Shown one piece after another: positions 1 to 6,349 of a stretch of 7,501 nucleotides of DNA. The position numbers and the translations under genes were made by a program. Each line of letters starts with the position of its first letter. Position 1 is the stretch's first letter. The stretch spans positions 1 through 7,501 of the forward strand of contig CAMLFI010000114.1 of assembly GCA_946479225.1 (NCBI GenBank). Direction: 5' to 3'. The notes beneath the pieces were generated by a model, which saw nothing but the letters and a program-made list of their open reading frames with translations, was not told the origin of the DNA and made no database searches. The stretch is from an uncultured Mucilaginibacter sp. (GTDB taxonomy: Bacteria > Bacteroidota > Bacteroidia > Sphingobacteriales > Sphingobacteriaceae).

Positions 1-1
1 G

Positions 2-580
2 GACCTGATGCGCGCTACGCGTTTTGAAATAGATAGTGAATTAAAAGATAACAAGCTATTATTGATCAACAGTCTAGCAGCGGGAGAAGGGAAAACCTTT
101 GTCGCACTTAACCTCGCTTATGCCTACGCCCAGGTTAATAAAAAGGTATTACTTATTGATGGTAATTTTGGTAATCCTGCCATCACCAATTCTGTAAAAC
201 CTAAATTGTTTTTAGAAGACATGCTTAACGGCAATGGCGAAACTCCCATGCCGGCGGCAACTCAGCGGATAACTTTTATAGGTAATAAAGGTGGAGACAC
301 TTCAATATTAGAGTTAAGCAGCGAACAACGGATAAATGATGTATTGCAGTCGTTAAAGGCAATGTTCGATATTATAGTTATTGAAGCACCTGCTCTTGAT
401 GCCTTGAATCGCTCTAAAGAAATGAGCTTATTTGCTGAGAAAATACTTACTGTTTTTGAAGCTAATAAGAAAATTACCCAGGCAGGTAAGCATCATGTTG
501 ACTACCTGAAAAATCAGAACGATAAGTTTATTGGCTGGGTAATTAATTTAGTTAATAAAGAAGAGTTAATAAGCGAATAG
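2..580 (+). CDS. Wzc/CpsD-like polysaccharide chain-length ATPase domain, C-terminal part (5' end off window)
   Basis: This is the cytoplasmic P-loop domain of a Wzc/GumC/CpsD-type protein, which controls chain length and export of surface polysaccharide at the inner membrane. The frame is open to the left edge. The segment around the first ATG (position 8), LMRATRFEI, resembles the internal 'FRxLRTN' element that precedes the P-loop in this family, so that ATG is probably not the start and the membrane/Wzz part lies upstream. Counting from that ATG, Walker A is SLAAGEGKT (22-30), followed by FVALNLA as in Wzc. The Walker A' site reads LLIDGNFGN (48-56), where the family has DxDxR; the second Asp is Asn53 and the Arg is Gly55. 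Walker B reads IIVIEAPAL (122-130), with Glu126 for Asp. The C-terminus has no tyrosine cluster. I infer weakened or lost tyrosine-kinase activity, with a structural or ATP-binding role possible. It is followed 20 nt later by a glycosyltransferase gene. Confidence 0.85.
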   Translation, partial: DLMRATRFEIDSELKDNKLLLINSLAAGEGKTFVALNLAYAYAQVNKKVLLIDGNFGNPAITNSVKPKLFLEDMLNGNGETPMPAATQRITFIGNKGGDTSILELSSEQRINDVLQSLKAMFDIIVIEAPALDALNRSKEMSLFAEKILTVFEANKKITQAGKHHVDYLKNQNDKFIGWVINLVNKEELISE

Positions 581-600
581 TGAGTAAAACATCTGCTTAA

Positions 601-1791
601 ATGACAATTACCGGCTTTATTTGGATATTGATTCAGGTTTTAATTGGGTACAACCTTGTACTACCGGTATGTATTTATTTTCTCTCTTTTTTTCGCAAAA
701 ATAACACACCGGTACCTGCTTCTGTTGAAGGAGATTACGCCATAATAGTAACAGCGTATGAGCAGGTTACCCATATCCCGGCGGTTGTACAATCTTTGCT
801 GAACTTAAAGCACAATAATTACTTAATTTATATAGTAGCCGACAAATGCGACGTGAGTACGCTCATATTTAACGATGATCGGGTTATTGTACTTAGACCT
901 GAAACCACCCTTGCAAGTAATACCCGTTCACATTTTTATGCTATTAACAACTTTAAGCGACCACATGAGCGGCTGACCATTATTGATAGTGATAATTTAG
1001 TGCACCCCGGTTATTTAACCGAACTGGACAGATACTTTTATAAAGGATATTTAGCCGTTCAAGGTATCCGCGAAGCGAAGAATTTGAATACCACCTACGC
1101 CTGTTTAGACGGGGCACGGGATATCTATTACCATTTTTACGATGGTAAGCTATTATTTAAAGTAGGTTCATCTGCCACACTTGCCGGCTCAGGCATGGCT
1201 TTTACAACTACCCTTTACCGCGAATGCCTGGAACATTTGGACGTACAGGGTGCAGGGTTTGATAAGGTGCTGCAATCGCAAATTGTAGGGCGCAATATCA
1301 GGATAGCATTTACTGACCGCGCGAAGGTTTATGACGAAAAAACCACCCATTCAGACCAGTTAGTTAACCAGCGCTCGCGGTGGATCAATACCTGGTTTAA
1401 ATACTTTAAGTTTGGTTTTGTTTTGCTTGGCAAAGGCATTACTACACCTAGCTGGAACCAGTTTCTGTTTGGTTTAATATTGCTCAGGCCTCCCCTGTTT
1501 ATTTTTCTGCTGCTTTCATTGCTGTTTTTATTTGCCAATATATTCATCAGCATAACGGCTGCTTTTGTGTGGATGCTTGCCTTTGTGCTATTTATAGCTG
1601 GTTTTTATATAGCATTGGCACGGTCAGAAACCGACGCGCGGATATACCGTTCGCTTATTAATATTCCAAAGTTTATGTTCTTCCAGGTGGTGTCGCTATT
1701 AAAAGCGCGCACAGCCAATAAACGTTCTGTTGCTACCAAACATACTTATACCGGTACCATTGATCAAATAGTTAAAAACGATGAGAGTTAA
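601..1791 (+). CDS. Membrane-anchored family 2 glycosyltransferase with QxxRW motif
   Basis: This 396-residue GT-A fold glycosyltransferase would transfer a nucleotide-sugar at the cytoplasmic face of the inner membrane. Residues 6-30 form an N-terminal membrane segment. The GT2 core starts at YAIIVTAYEQ (46-55). The metal/nucleotide DxD is Asp129-Ser-Asp131 in LTIIDSDNLV. An acceptor-side GSGMAF element lies at 196-201, a possible catalytic Asp221 sits in GFDKVLQ, and Q257-R-S-R-W261 is a clear QxxRW motif. Two or more hydrophobic segments follow (about 286-338). This layout matches the cellulose/hyaluronan-synthase-like branch of GT2. The QxxRW motif is typical of processive enzymes, but it also occurs in single-addition membrane GTs, so processivity is unproven. 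The start is firm because an in-frame TAA (598-600) immediately precedes the ATG. The 3' end overlaps the next small gene by 11 nt. Donor and acceptor cannot be determined. Confidence 0.9.
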   Translation: MTITGFIWILIQVLIGYNLVLPVCIYFLSFFRKNNTPVPASVEGDYAIIVTAYEQVTHIPAVVQSLLNLKHNNYLIYIVADKCDVSTLIFNDDRVIVLRPETTLASNTRSHFYAINNFKRPHERLTIIDSDNLVHPGYLTELDRYFYKGYLAVQGIREAKNLNTTYACLDGARDIYYHFYDGKLLFKVGSSATLAGSGMAFTTTLYRECLEHLDVQGAGFDKVLQSQIVGRNIRIAFTDRAKVYDEKTTHSDQLVNQRSRWINTWFKYFKFGFVLLGKGITTPSWNQFLFGLILLRPPLFIFLLLSLLFLFANIFISITAAFVWMLAFVLFIAGFYIALARSETDARIYRSLINIPKFMFFQVVSLLKARTANKRSVATKHTYTGTIDQIVKNDES

Positions 1792-1930
1792 TCCGGATGA
1801 AAAGATATTGCGTGGTACCGAGTTAAAAGCGGAAAATCAGAAGAAGATAGATAAGATTACCCGCATTGTAGCTTTGGCCGTTGCTTTTTTTAGTACCTAT
1901 TTTTTTATTATCAAAATTTTGTTTTTGTAA
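1781..1930 (+). CDS. 49-residue single-pass membrane protein, function unknown
   Basis: I do not recognise this small protein. It has 49 codons, ATG 1781 to TAA 1928-1930. The first 28 residues are charged and hydrophilic (MRVNPDEKIL, then a Lys/Glu/Asn-rich stretch with K21, K22, K25 and R28). Residues 29-49 are strongly hydrophobic (IVALAVAFFSTYFFIIKILFL) and long enough for one transmembrane helix ending at the C-terminus. By the positive-inside rule the N-terminus would be cytoplasmic. Gene arrangement is the main evidence that it is real. Its start lies 11 nt inside the end of the upstream glycosyltransferase gene, and its stop overlaps the next start as TAATG (1928-1932). Both arrangements are typical of translational coupling, and the reading frame exactly bridges the two genes. 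I infer an accessory subunit for the neighbouring membrane glycosyltransferase or the Wzy-like polymerase. A fortuitous ORF is less likely but possible. Confidence 0.75.
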   Translation: MRVNPDEKILRGTELKAENQKKIDKITRIVALAVAFFSTYFFIIKILFL

Positions 1931-3444
1931 TGAAAGTAGAACCAACAACGCCTCAAATATCGCTACCCCTGAAAAAAGAAAAGCCGGGCTTGGGGCAGCG
2001 TGTTAGAAACTTTGCCTTAATTGAAAAATTAAAAAGTCCTGCCGGAATGGGGCTTTTCGTTTTATTGGCGGCTATTATAGCTGTTGGTATGGCAAAATTC
2101 GGGGTGGTTTTTGGGGGACTGTTTTTGGCACTGATAATAGGCCCGCCAGCTGTATATGGCATAGTAGCCTACCCCCGCTTCGGTATACTTGTTCTGCTTG
2201 TATTGGCGTATATGTTGTTTTTACTGGGGAGACTTGGCATACCCGGCCCCTTGGGGGTTGTAGCTGATGCGCTTGAAGGGGCGCTAATGCTGGGTACGTT
2301 GATAAGTTTACGGCGAAACAACGACTGGGAACTGCTTAAAGCGCCTGTATCCACAATGGTAGCAATATGGATAGCTTACAATTTATTGCAGATAGCTAAC
2401 CCGAGTGCCGTTTCAAGGGCAGCCTGGATGTATACGGTACGCACGGTATCTATTGTAATGCTCAGTTACTATGTTTTTCTATACAACATTCGATCGGTTA
2501 GTTTTGTCCGCTTAATATTTAAGATATGGCTGGCAATGAGCTTTTTTGGCGCATTATATGGGATGAAGCAGGAATGGATAGGGTTTTCAAACGCAGAAGA
2601 AGCTTACCTCCACTCAGACCCGGAAATAGCAAGTTTACTTTTTATAGTCGGGCACTGGCGCAAATTTTCTATTTTTTCTGATCCTGTGGCATTTGCCTAT
2701 AACATGAACATGGCCGCTATTTTCTGCATTGCGTTAATTGCCGGAAAGTTACCTACCTGGAAGAAAGTTGTACTGGGTGTTATAGCAGGTACATGTCTGT
2801 TATCAATGCTATATTCGGGTACGCGTGCGGGCAACGTATTGGTTCCCGCAGCCTTGTTCCTGTTTGCTATTATAAATTATAATAAAAAGGTTCTGCTATT
2901 TTGCTGCCTGGCTGCGGTTTTTTTAGTAGTGCTGATAAACGTACCAACGGGCGACCCTAACCTGAAACGCTTCCAAACAGCATTCCGTCCAAACGACGAC
3001 GATTCTTATAAGCTGCGCAAATTTAACCAGGAGCGCATTAAGCCTTACATTTATAGCCATCCTATTGGTTTTGGACTAGGCGCCACCGGTGTTTGGGGTA
3101 AACGCTTTGGAGATGGATCGGTTGTATCGAAATTTCAACCGGATAGCGGATATATACGCGTGGCGGTAGAACTTGGGGTAGTTGGGCTGATCATTTTTTG
3201 CACACTTATGTTTACCGTTATGAAAACGGGCATTAACAATTATTACCGCATAAAAGACCCTGAGCTGAAAATGTATTGCATGGGTATCCTTTTAGTTGTT
3301 TTTGCGTATAACATAGCTAATTTCCCGCAGGAGGCACTGGTTCAATTTCCGTCTAACGTGTTTTTTTCGTTACACATGGCCATGCTTACTATATTGTATA
3401 GGTTAGATAAACAAAAGCAGGCCCGGGAGATCCCAACCAATTAA
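1930..3444 (+). CDS. Wzy-type polysaccharide polymerase / O-antigen ligase family membrane protein
   Basis: This 504-residue polytopic inner-membrane protein probably polymerises lipid-linked repeat units on the periplasmic side. After a basic hydrophilic N-terminus (1-38) come about ten or more hydrophobic segments, for example 39-79, 85-99, 140-156, 170-184, 195-210, 256-271, 278-296, 301-314, 320-337, 413-430 and 448-462. Family hallmarks are visible in order. LYSGTRAGN (294-302) corresponds to the 'SxTRG/SRG' element with its conserved Arg299. A periplasmic loop (about 340-405) is followed by SHPIGFGLG (376-384) and PDSGYIRVAVELGVVG (404-419), the Wzy_C ending. WaaL ligases usually have His-Asn/Ser where this protein has Asp405-Ser406. 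I read that as favouring an exopolysaccharide polymerase over a lipid-A-core ligase, but it remains inference. The ATG overlaps the preceding stop by one base (TAATG), so it is likely translated by coupling to the small upstream gene. Confidence 0.87.
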   Translation: MKVEPTTPQISLPLKKEKPGLGQRVRNFALIEKLKSPAGMGLFVLLAAIIAVGMAKFGVVFGGLFLALIIGPPAVYGIVAYPRFGILVLLVLAYMLFLLGRLGIPGPLGVVADALEGALMLGTLISLRRNNDWELLKAPVSTMVAIWIAYNLLQIANPSAVSRAAWMYTVRTVSIVMLSYYVFLYNIRSVSFVRLIFKIWLAMSFFGALYGMKQEWIGFSNAEEAYLHSDPEIASLLFIVGHWRKFSIFSDPVAFAYNMNMAAIFCIALIAGKLPTWKKVVLGVIAGTCLLSMLYSGTRAGNVLVPAALFLFAIINYNKKVLLFCCLAAVFLVVLINVPTGDPNLKRFQTAFRPNDDDSYKLRKFNQERIKPYIYSHPIGFGLGATGVWGKRFGDGSVVSKFQPDSGYIRVAVELGVVGLIIFCTLMFTVMKTGINNYYRIKDPELKMYCMGILLVVFAYNIANFPQEALVQFPSNVFFSLHMAMLTILYRLDKQKQAREIPTN

Positions 3445-3463
3445 AAGAGGTAAATTGATCATG
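3445..3463 (+). promoter_or_regulatory. Purine-rich ribosome-binding-like sequence deciding the start at 3461
   Basis: The short gap after the polymerase stop contains AAGAGG (3445-3450), one of the few Shine-Dalgarno-like stretches in the window. It lies 10 nt before ATG 3461 but only 4 nt before an in-frame TTG at 3455. The spacing and codon type favour ATG 3461 as the true start of the GT-B gene, two codons inside the longest open frame. Confidence 0.45.
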
Positions 3464-4675
3464 GCAGTAAATGAGGTAATAAACAACAGGGATATTATTG
3501 TAGTTGGCCAGCAAGCCTGGGACGTTGAAATTGGCAGCAACTGCAAAAATCTGGCATTGGAATTTAGCAGGCACAATCGTGTGTTGTATGTCAATTCGCC
3601 ATTAGATCGTATCACCAAATTAAAGAACGCCGCTGATCCTAAAGTTAAACAACGCATTGATGTAATTAACGGCCGAACCGAAAGCCTTATTGAGATCAAA
3701 GAAAACCTTTGGAATCTTTACCCCGATGAAATTATTGAGTCTATTAACTGGATAAAAAACGACTTCTTTTATAACATCCTCAATAAAATAAACAACAAAC
3801 GCTTTGCACGTTCAATAGACAAAGCAGCCAAGCGACTTGGATTTAAAAACTACATCCTTTTTAATGATAACGACATTTTCCGTTGTTTTTATTTGAAAGA
3901 ACTGCTTAAGCCGGCTGTAAGCATATACTACTCGCGAGACTACCTGCTTTTTGTTGACTACTGGAAACTGCACGGCGTAAAAATGGAGCCCGAGATAATC
4001 AAGAAGAGTGATCTATGTGTGGCTAACTCTACATATCTGGCATCTTATTGTAAACAGTATAATCCTAACTCGCATTATGTTGGGCAGGGTTGTGACCTTG
4101 AAATCTTTACCGCTAAACAAGCGTTGGCTATTCCTTCCGATATAGAGCCCATAAACAAACCTGTTATTGGTTACGTTGGCGCTTTGCAAAGCATACGGCT
4201 GGATATGGAATTGTTGGAATATATTGCCAAAACACAACCCGAATGGAGCATAGTGTTAGTCGGCCCCGAAGACGAACAGTTTAAAGTGAGCAATCTGCAT
4301 CAAACTAAAAACATTCATTTCCTTGGCAGCAAAGATCCTTCTACCCTGCCGTCGTATATTAATTCCTTTGATGTTTGTTTAAATCCGCAACTCATAAATC
4401 AGGTGACTATTGGCAACTATCCCCGAAAAATTGATGAATATCTGGCTATGGGTAAACCCACAGTTGCCACACATACCGAGGCTATGAGTGTATTTGAAGA
4501 TCATACTTATTTAGGTACTACTAAGGAAGACTATGTTAAGTTGATCGAAAAAGCTTTAGCTGAAGACAGTGATGAGAAACGGCAGGAACGCATAAACTTT
4601 GCCACCACCCACACCTGGGAAAACAATGTTAAAGAGATTTATAAAGCGATAACCTTAACGGAAAAGACTGCTTAA
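3461..4675 (+). CDS. GT-B fold glycosyltransferase (GT1/GT4-like, TuaH-type)
   Basis: This 404-residue soluble or peripheral glycosyltransferase would act in the cytoplasm, adding a sugar to the growing repeat unit. The N-terminal Rossmann half begins at DIIVVGQQAWDVEIGSN (11-27), then RVLYVNSP (40-47), and continues to the linker element LCVANSTYLA (185-194), which is the usual 'ad.vi.vS..l' segment of GT4-like enzymes. The donor-binding C-terminal half starts at PVIGYVGALQSIRLD (234-248), runs through WSIVLVGPED (262-271) and NIHFLGSKDPSTLPSYINSFDVCLNP (284-309), and ends in the nucleotide-sugar motif YPRKIDEYLAMGKPTVAT (320-337). A C-terminal helix (about 353-400) closes the fold, and there are no membrane segments. 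Its general shape recalls the TuaH-like GT1 proteins, but sugar and linkage are not predictable. It is the last + strand gene of the left block, 16 nt after the polymerase stop, and converges with the next gene. Confidence 0.88.
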   Translation: MAVNEVINNRDIIVVGQQAWDVEIGSNCKNLALEFSRHNRVLYVNSPLDRITKLKNAADPKVKQRIDVINGRTESLIEIKENLWNLYPDEIIESINWIKNDFFYNILNKINNKRFARSIDKAAKRLGFKNYILFNDNDIFRCFYLKELLKPAVSIYYSRDYLLFVDYWKLHGVKMEPEIIKKSDLCVANSTYLASYCKQYNPNSHYVGQGCDLEIFTAKQALAIPSDIEPINKPVIGYVGALQSIRLDMELLEYIAKTQPEWSIVLVGPEDEQFKVSNLHQTKNIHFLGSKDPSTLPSYINSFDVCLNPQLINQVTIGNYPRKIDEYLAMGKPTVATHTEAMSVFEDHTYLGTTKEDYVKLIEKALAEDSDEKRQERINFATTHTWENNVKEIYKAITLTEKTA

Positions 4676-4687
4676 TAATTCCCCCAG
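4676..4687. other. 12-nt convergent junction with no visible terminator
   Basis: Only 12 bases separate the TAA of the + strand GT-B gene (4673-4675) from the TAA of the - strand GT2 gene (4688-4690 on this strand). I see no GC-rich hairpin with a T-tract here or in the flanking gene ends. The two transcripts therefore probably read into each other, or terminate by Rho or another factor. Confidence 0.6.
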
Positions 4688-5467
4688 TTATTTATGCGGT
4701 TTAAAAGTCAGGTAGTCGAAAGTGTGCTTTACGTTTCTGTAAATGGCCCTCGCAAAGCTTATCAATGGGTTATCGCTTTGACGCAGATCGCTGCGTTTCA
4801 TGGTACTTGGTTCGTCTTCGGAGTTTAGTTGATCAAATAAACCTTTAGGGTCATCGTATATCATAGCCTTCCCTTTATTTTTGTTAAAAGACATGGCCAT
4901 GGTAAATTCCGTTTTATCACCTTTTATACCTTCGGGGTATCTGTCGAATCTTTCAAAGAAATTGCTTCTGCGCAAGTGAGGATGGTCACTATAAACATGG
5001 AACTTACGGTATCCGGGATACCATATTTTGAAGATCATTTCTGAAAATCCGTTTTTGTACGGCTTTAGGTATGGGTATTTAAAATAGGCATAAAACCTAA
5101 CCAAATCAACGTCCTTTCGCTCTTCCATAATTGCCAACGCGTTTTCCAAATGCCTTTTATAACCCGGAAAAGGATCAAAGTCCTCCTGCACATATAGCGT
5201 ATAAGGCGTTTTAACAGCATCTTGCCCCTTGTTGATGTTGTTACCCAGTCCAGCGTTTTTTGGCGTTGTAACAAGGCGGAAATGGTATTTCCCGCTGATC
5301 CATTTAAGGTGATCCAGATGCTCCGGCTTACTACCATCATCAGACACCACAATATCGCCAAAGCTTATCTGTTGTGCTTCAAACGCTTTTAGTAAACGCT
5401 CCAGCGATTGACTGCGGTTATAATGTGTAACCAATAAAGTAATTGCACTGAACGGAGTAGCGCCCAT
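4688..5467 (-). CDS. Family 2 glycosyltransferase, distal member of a tandem paralogous pair
   Basis: This 259-residue GT-A fold glycosyltransferase has no membrane segment and is presumably cytoplasmic or membrane-associated. The GT2 core opens with ITLLVTHYNRSQSLERLL (9-26). It continues with the nucleotide-binding DIVVSDDGS (38-46), then TTPKNAGLGNNINKG (67-81), a variant of the 'N.G...a.N.g' element, and the metal-site equivalent YVQEDFDP (92-99). The second half is a distinctive block (RFYAYFKYPY 124-133, YSDHPHLRR 159-167, RYPEGIKGDKTEF 176-188, DEPSTM 218-223) shared with the upstream paralogue. Lys/His-rich residues end the protein. Its ATG (5465-5467) lies 2 nt after the paralogue's TAG, in the context TAGTTATG on the coding strand, so translational coupling is likely. 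It is probably co-transcribed from the divergent spacer at 6274-6349. Donor and acceptor are unknown. Confidence 0.88.
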   Translation of the reverse strand: MGATPFSAITLLVTHYNRSQSLERLLKAFEAQQISFGDIVVSDDGSKPEHLDHLKWISGKYHFRLVTTPKNAGLGNNINKGQDAVKTPYTLYVQEDFDPFPGYKRHLENALAIMEERKDVDLVRFYAYFKYPYLKPYKNGFSEMIFKIWYPGYRKFHVYSDHPHLRRSNFFERFDRYPEGIKGDKTEFTMAMSFNKNKGKAMIYDDPKGLFDQLNSEDEPSTMKRSDLRQSDNPLISFARAIYRNVKHTFDYLTFKPHK

Positions 5468-5469
5468 AA

Positions 5470-6273
5470 CTATTTTTTTACAGGTTTAGTAAACAGCACC
5501 TGGTAAGTATTTCTAAGTAGTTTATATTGCAGGTACAATGCCCTAAGTGTTAAAGCCAATGGATTTTTGCTCTCACGCCAGCCTGCACGGTTCATGGTAC
5601 TTGGCTCATCCGGCGAGTTTTTTTGCCAGAACACGCCATTAAAATCATCAAAGAAAATACCCTTGCCTTTATTTTGAATAAATGAAACAGCCATTCCAAA
5701 TTCGGTTAGGTCGCCTTTTATGCCTTCGGGATACCTGCCAAATTTTTCAAAAAAAGTTGTTCGCCGTAGGTGTGGGTGGTCGCTGTAAACGTAAAACTTT
5801 AAATGATCATTGGCCAGCGGCGATATGCTGAATTTCATTTCAGAAAAACCTTTTCCATAAGGCTTTGTGTATGGATACTTAAAGTAAGCATAAAATCGGG
5901 CAAGGTCAAGCTGTGGGTCACTCTTCATAAATTCAAGCGCATCTGTAAAATGCTCAGCAAAAGCCGGTTTGGGCTCAAAATCCTCTTGTACGTACAGCGT
6001 GTAAGGTGTTTTCACCGCATCTTGCCCTTTGTTTATATTATTACCAAGCCCGGCATTTTTGGGCGTGGTGATCAACCGAAAATTTAATTCCTTTTCTACT
6101 GCCTTTAACCTATCCAGGTTTTCGGGCTTGCTGCCATCATCAGAAACCACAATGTCCTCAAAGGAAATATTAAGCGCTTTAAACGCATTCAACAAGCGTT
6201 CTAACGACTTGCTCCGGTTATAATGGGTAACCAATAAAGTAACACTTTCAAAATAGGTTTTATCCTGGTTCAT
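5470..6273 (-). CDS. Family 2 glycosyltransferase, promoter-proximal member of a tandem paralogous pair
   Basis: This 267-residue GT-A fold glycosyltransferase aligns over most of its length with the next gene, at roughly 60-65% identity counted by eye. Core elements are VTLLVTHYNRSKSLERLL (11-28), DIVVSDDGS (40-48), TTPKNAGLGNNINKG (69-83) and YVQEDFEP (94-101). The shared second-half block contains RFYAYFKYPY (126-135), YSDHPHLRR (163-171), RYPEGIKGDLTEF (180-192) and DEPSTM (222-227). Differences concentrate at 102-123, 145-158 and the last 28 residues, plausible places for acceptor or donor specificity. No membrane helix is evident. ATG 6271-6273 is the first ATG in a frame that stays open upstream only to a stop at 6319-6321. 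The gene leads a two-gene operon and is transcribed divergently from the flippase gene. The pair may add two successive similar sugars, which is inference. Confidence 0.88.
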   Translation of the reverse strand: MNQDKTYFESVTLLVTHYNRSKSLERLLNAFKALNISFEDIVVSDDGSKPENLDRLKAVEKELNFRLITTPKNAGLGNNINKGQDAVKTPYTLYVQEDFEPKPAFAEHFTDALEFMKSDPQLDLARFYAYFKYPYTKPYGKGFSEMKFSISPLANDHLKFYVYSDHPHLRRTTFFEKFGRYPEGIKGDLTEFGMAVSFIQNKGKGIFFDDFNGVFWQKNSPDEPSTMNRAGWRESKNPLALTLRALYLQYKLLRNTYQVLFTKPVKK

Positions 6274-6349
6274 ATATGAACAAAATTCGTTTGAATACCG
6301 TTTAACAGGATAAATTCTTTATCCTTGTTCAGCGTAATTTTACGAAAAG
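6274..6349. promoter_or_regulatory. Divergent intergenic region, likely bidirectional promoter
   Basis: This 76-bp spacer lies between the start of the GT2 pair (- strand) and the start of the flippase gene (+ strand), so promoters for both should be here or reach into the coding ends. Compared with the Bacteroidota consensus (TTTG, about 19 nt, TAnnTTTG), I find only partial matches on the + strand: TTTG at 6290-6293, TATCCTTG at 6320-6327 and TAATTTTA at 6335-6342. None is properly spaced with another, so I do not assign a start site. The region also holds an inverted repeat (listed separately) and a small 5+5 bp hairpin-like repeat, CGTAA/TTACG (6333-6344), just before the flippase ATG. 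Confidence 0.5.
6305..6329. repeat. Inverted repeat (AGGATAAA / TTTATCCT) in the divergent spacer
   Basis: AGGATAAA (6307-6314) and TTTATCCT (6318-6325) are perfect reverse complements separated by the 3 nt TTC. With one unpaired T at 6326, the pairing extends three further bases (AAC 6304-6306 with GTT 6327-6329; the outermost pair is marginal). It could be an operator for a dimeric regulator or a hairpin in the flippase leader. It lacks a following T-tract and is not GC-rich, so a terminator is unlikely. Confidence 0.6.

Noticed and set aside
8..10. ATG at position 8 as the true start of the Wzc-like gene.
   Set aside because: The frame continues to the left edge and the residues around it match an internal family element, so the gene is 5'-truncated by the window.
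1329..2354. - strand frames at 1329-1553, 1953-2162 and 2169-2354.
   Set aside because: They are antisense shadows of the GT2 and polymerase genes; their Pro/Ser/Lys-rich composition mirrors complementary membrane-helix codons.
3455..3457. TTG 3455 as the start of the GT-B gene.
   Set aside because: It is only 4 nt from the purine-rich stretch, whereas ATG 3461 has better spacing and a standard start codon.
3389..3699. - strand frames of 61 and 98 codons across the junction of the polymerase and GT-B genes.
   Set aside because: They are antisense to two well-supported genes, Cys/Ser/Arg-rich without recognisable domains, and overlap each other.
4013..4237. - strand 74-codon frame inside the GT-B gene.
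   Set aside because: It is antisense to a supported glycosyltransferase domain and has no independent evidence.
5065..5361. - strand 98-codon frame inside the second GT2 gene.
   Set aside because: It is a same-strand, shifted-frame shadow; the GT2 frame is supported by its paralogue.
5803..6223. Two + strand open frames (5803-6087 and 6029-6223) opposite the first GT2 gene.
   Set aside because: They lie wholly antisense to a strongly conserved gene, look like neither known proteins nor membrane or secreted proteins, and have no promoter or start context.
6290..6327. A complete Bacteroidota promoter (TTTG plus TAnnTTTG).
   Set aside because: The candidate TTTG (6290-6293) and TATCCTTG (6320-6327) are separated by 26 nt rather than about 19, so no promoter was assigned.
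6305..6329. Inverted repeat as a Rho-independent terminator.
   Set aside because: The arms are AT-rich, no T-tract follows on either strand, and it lies between divergent starts, where no transcript should end.
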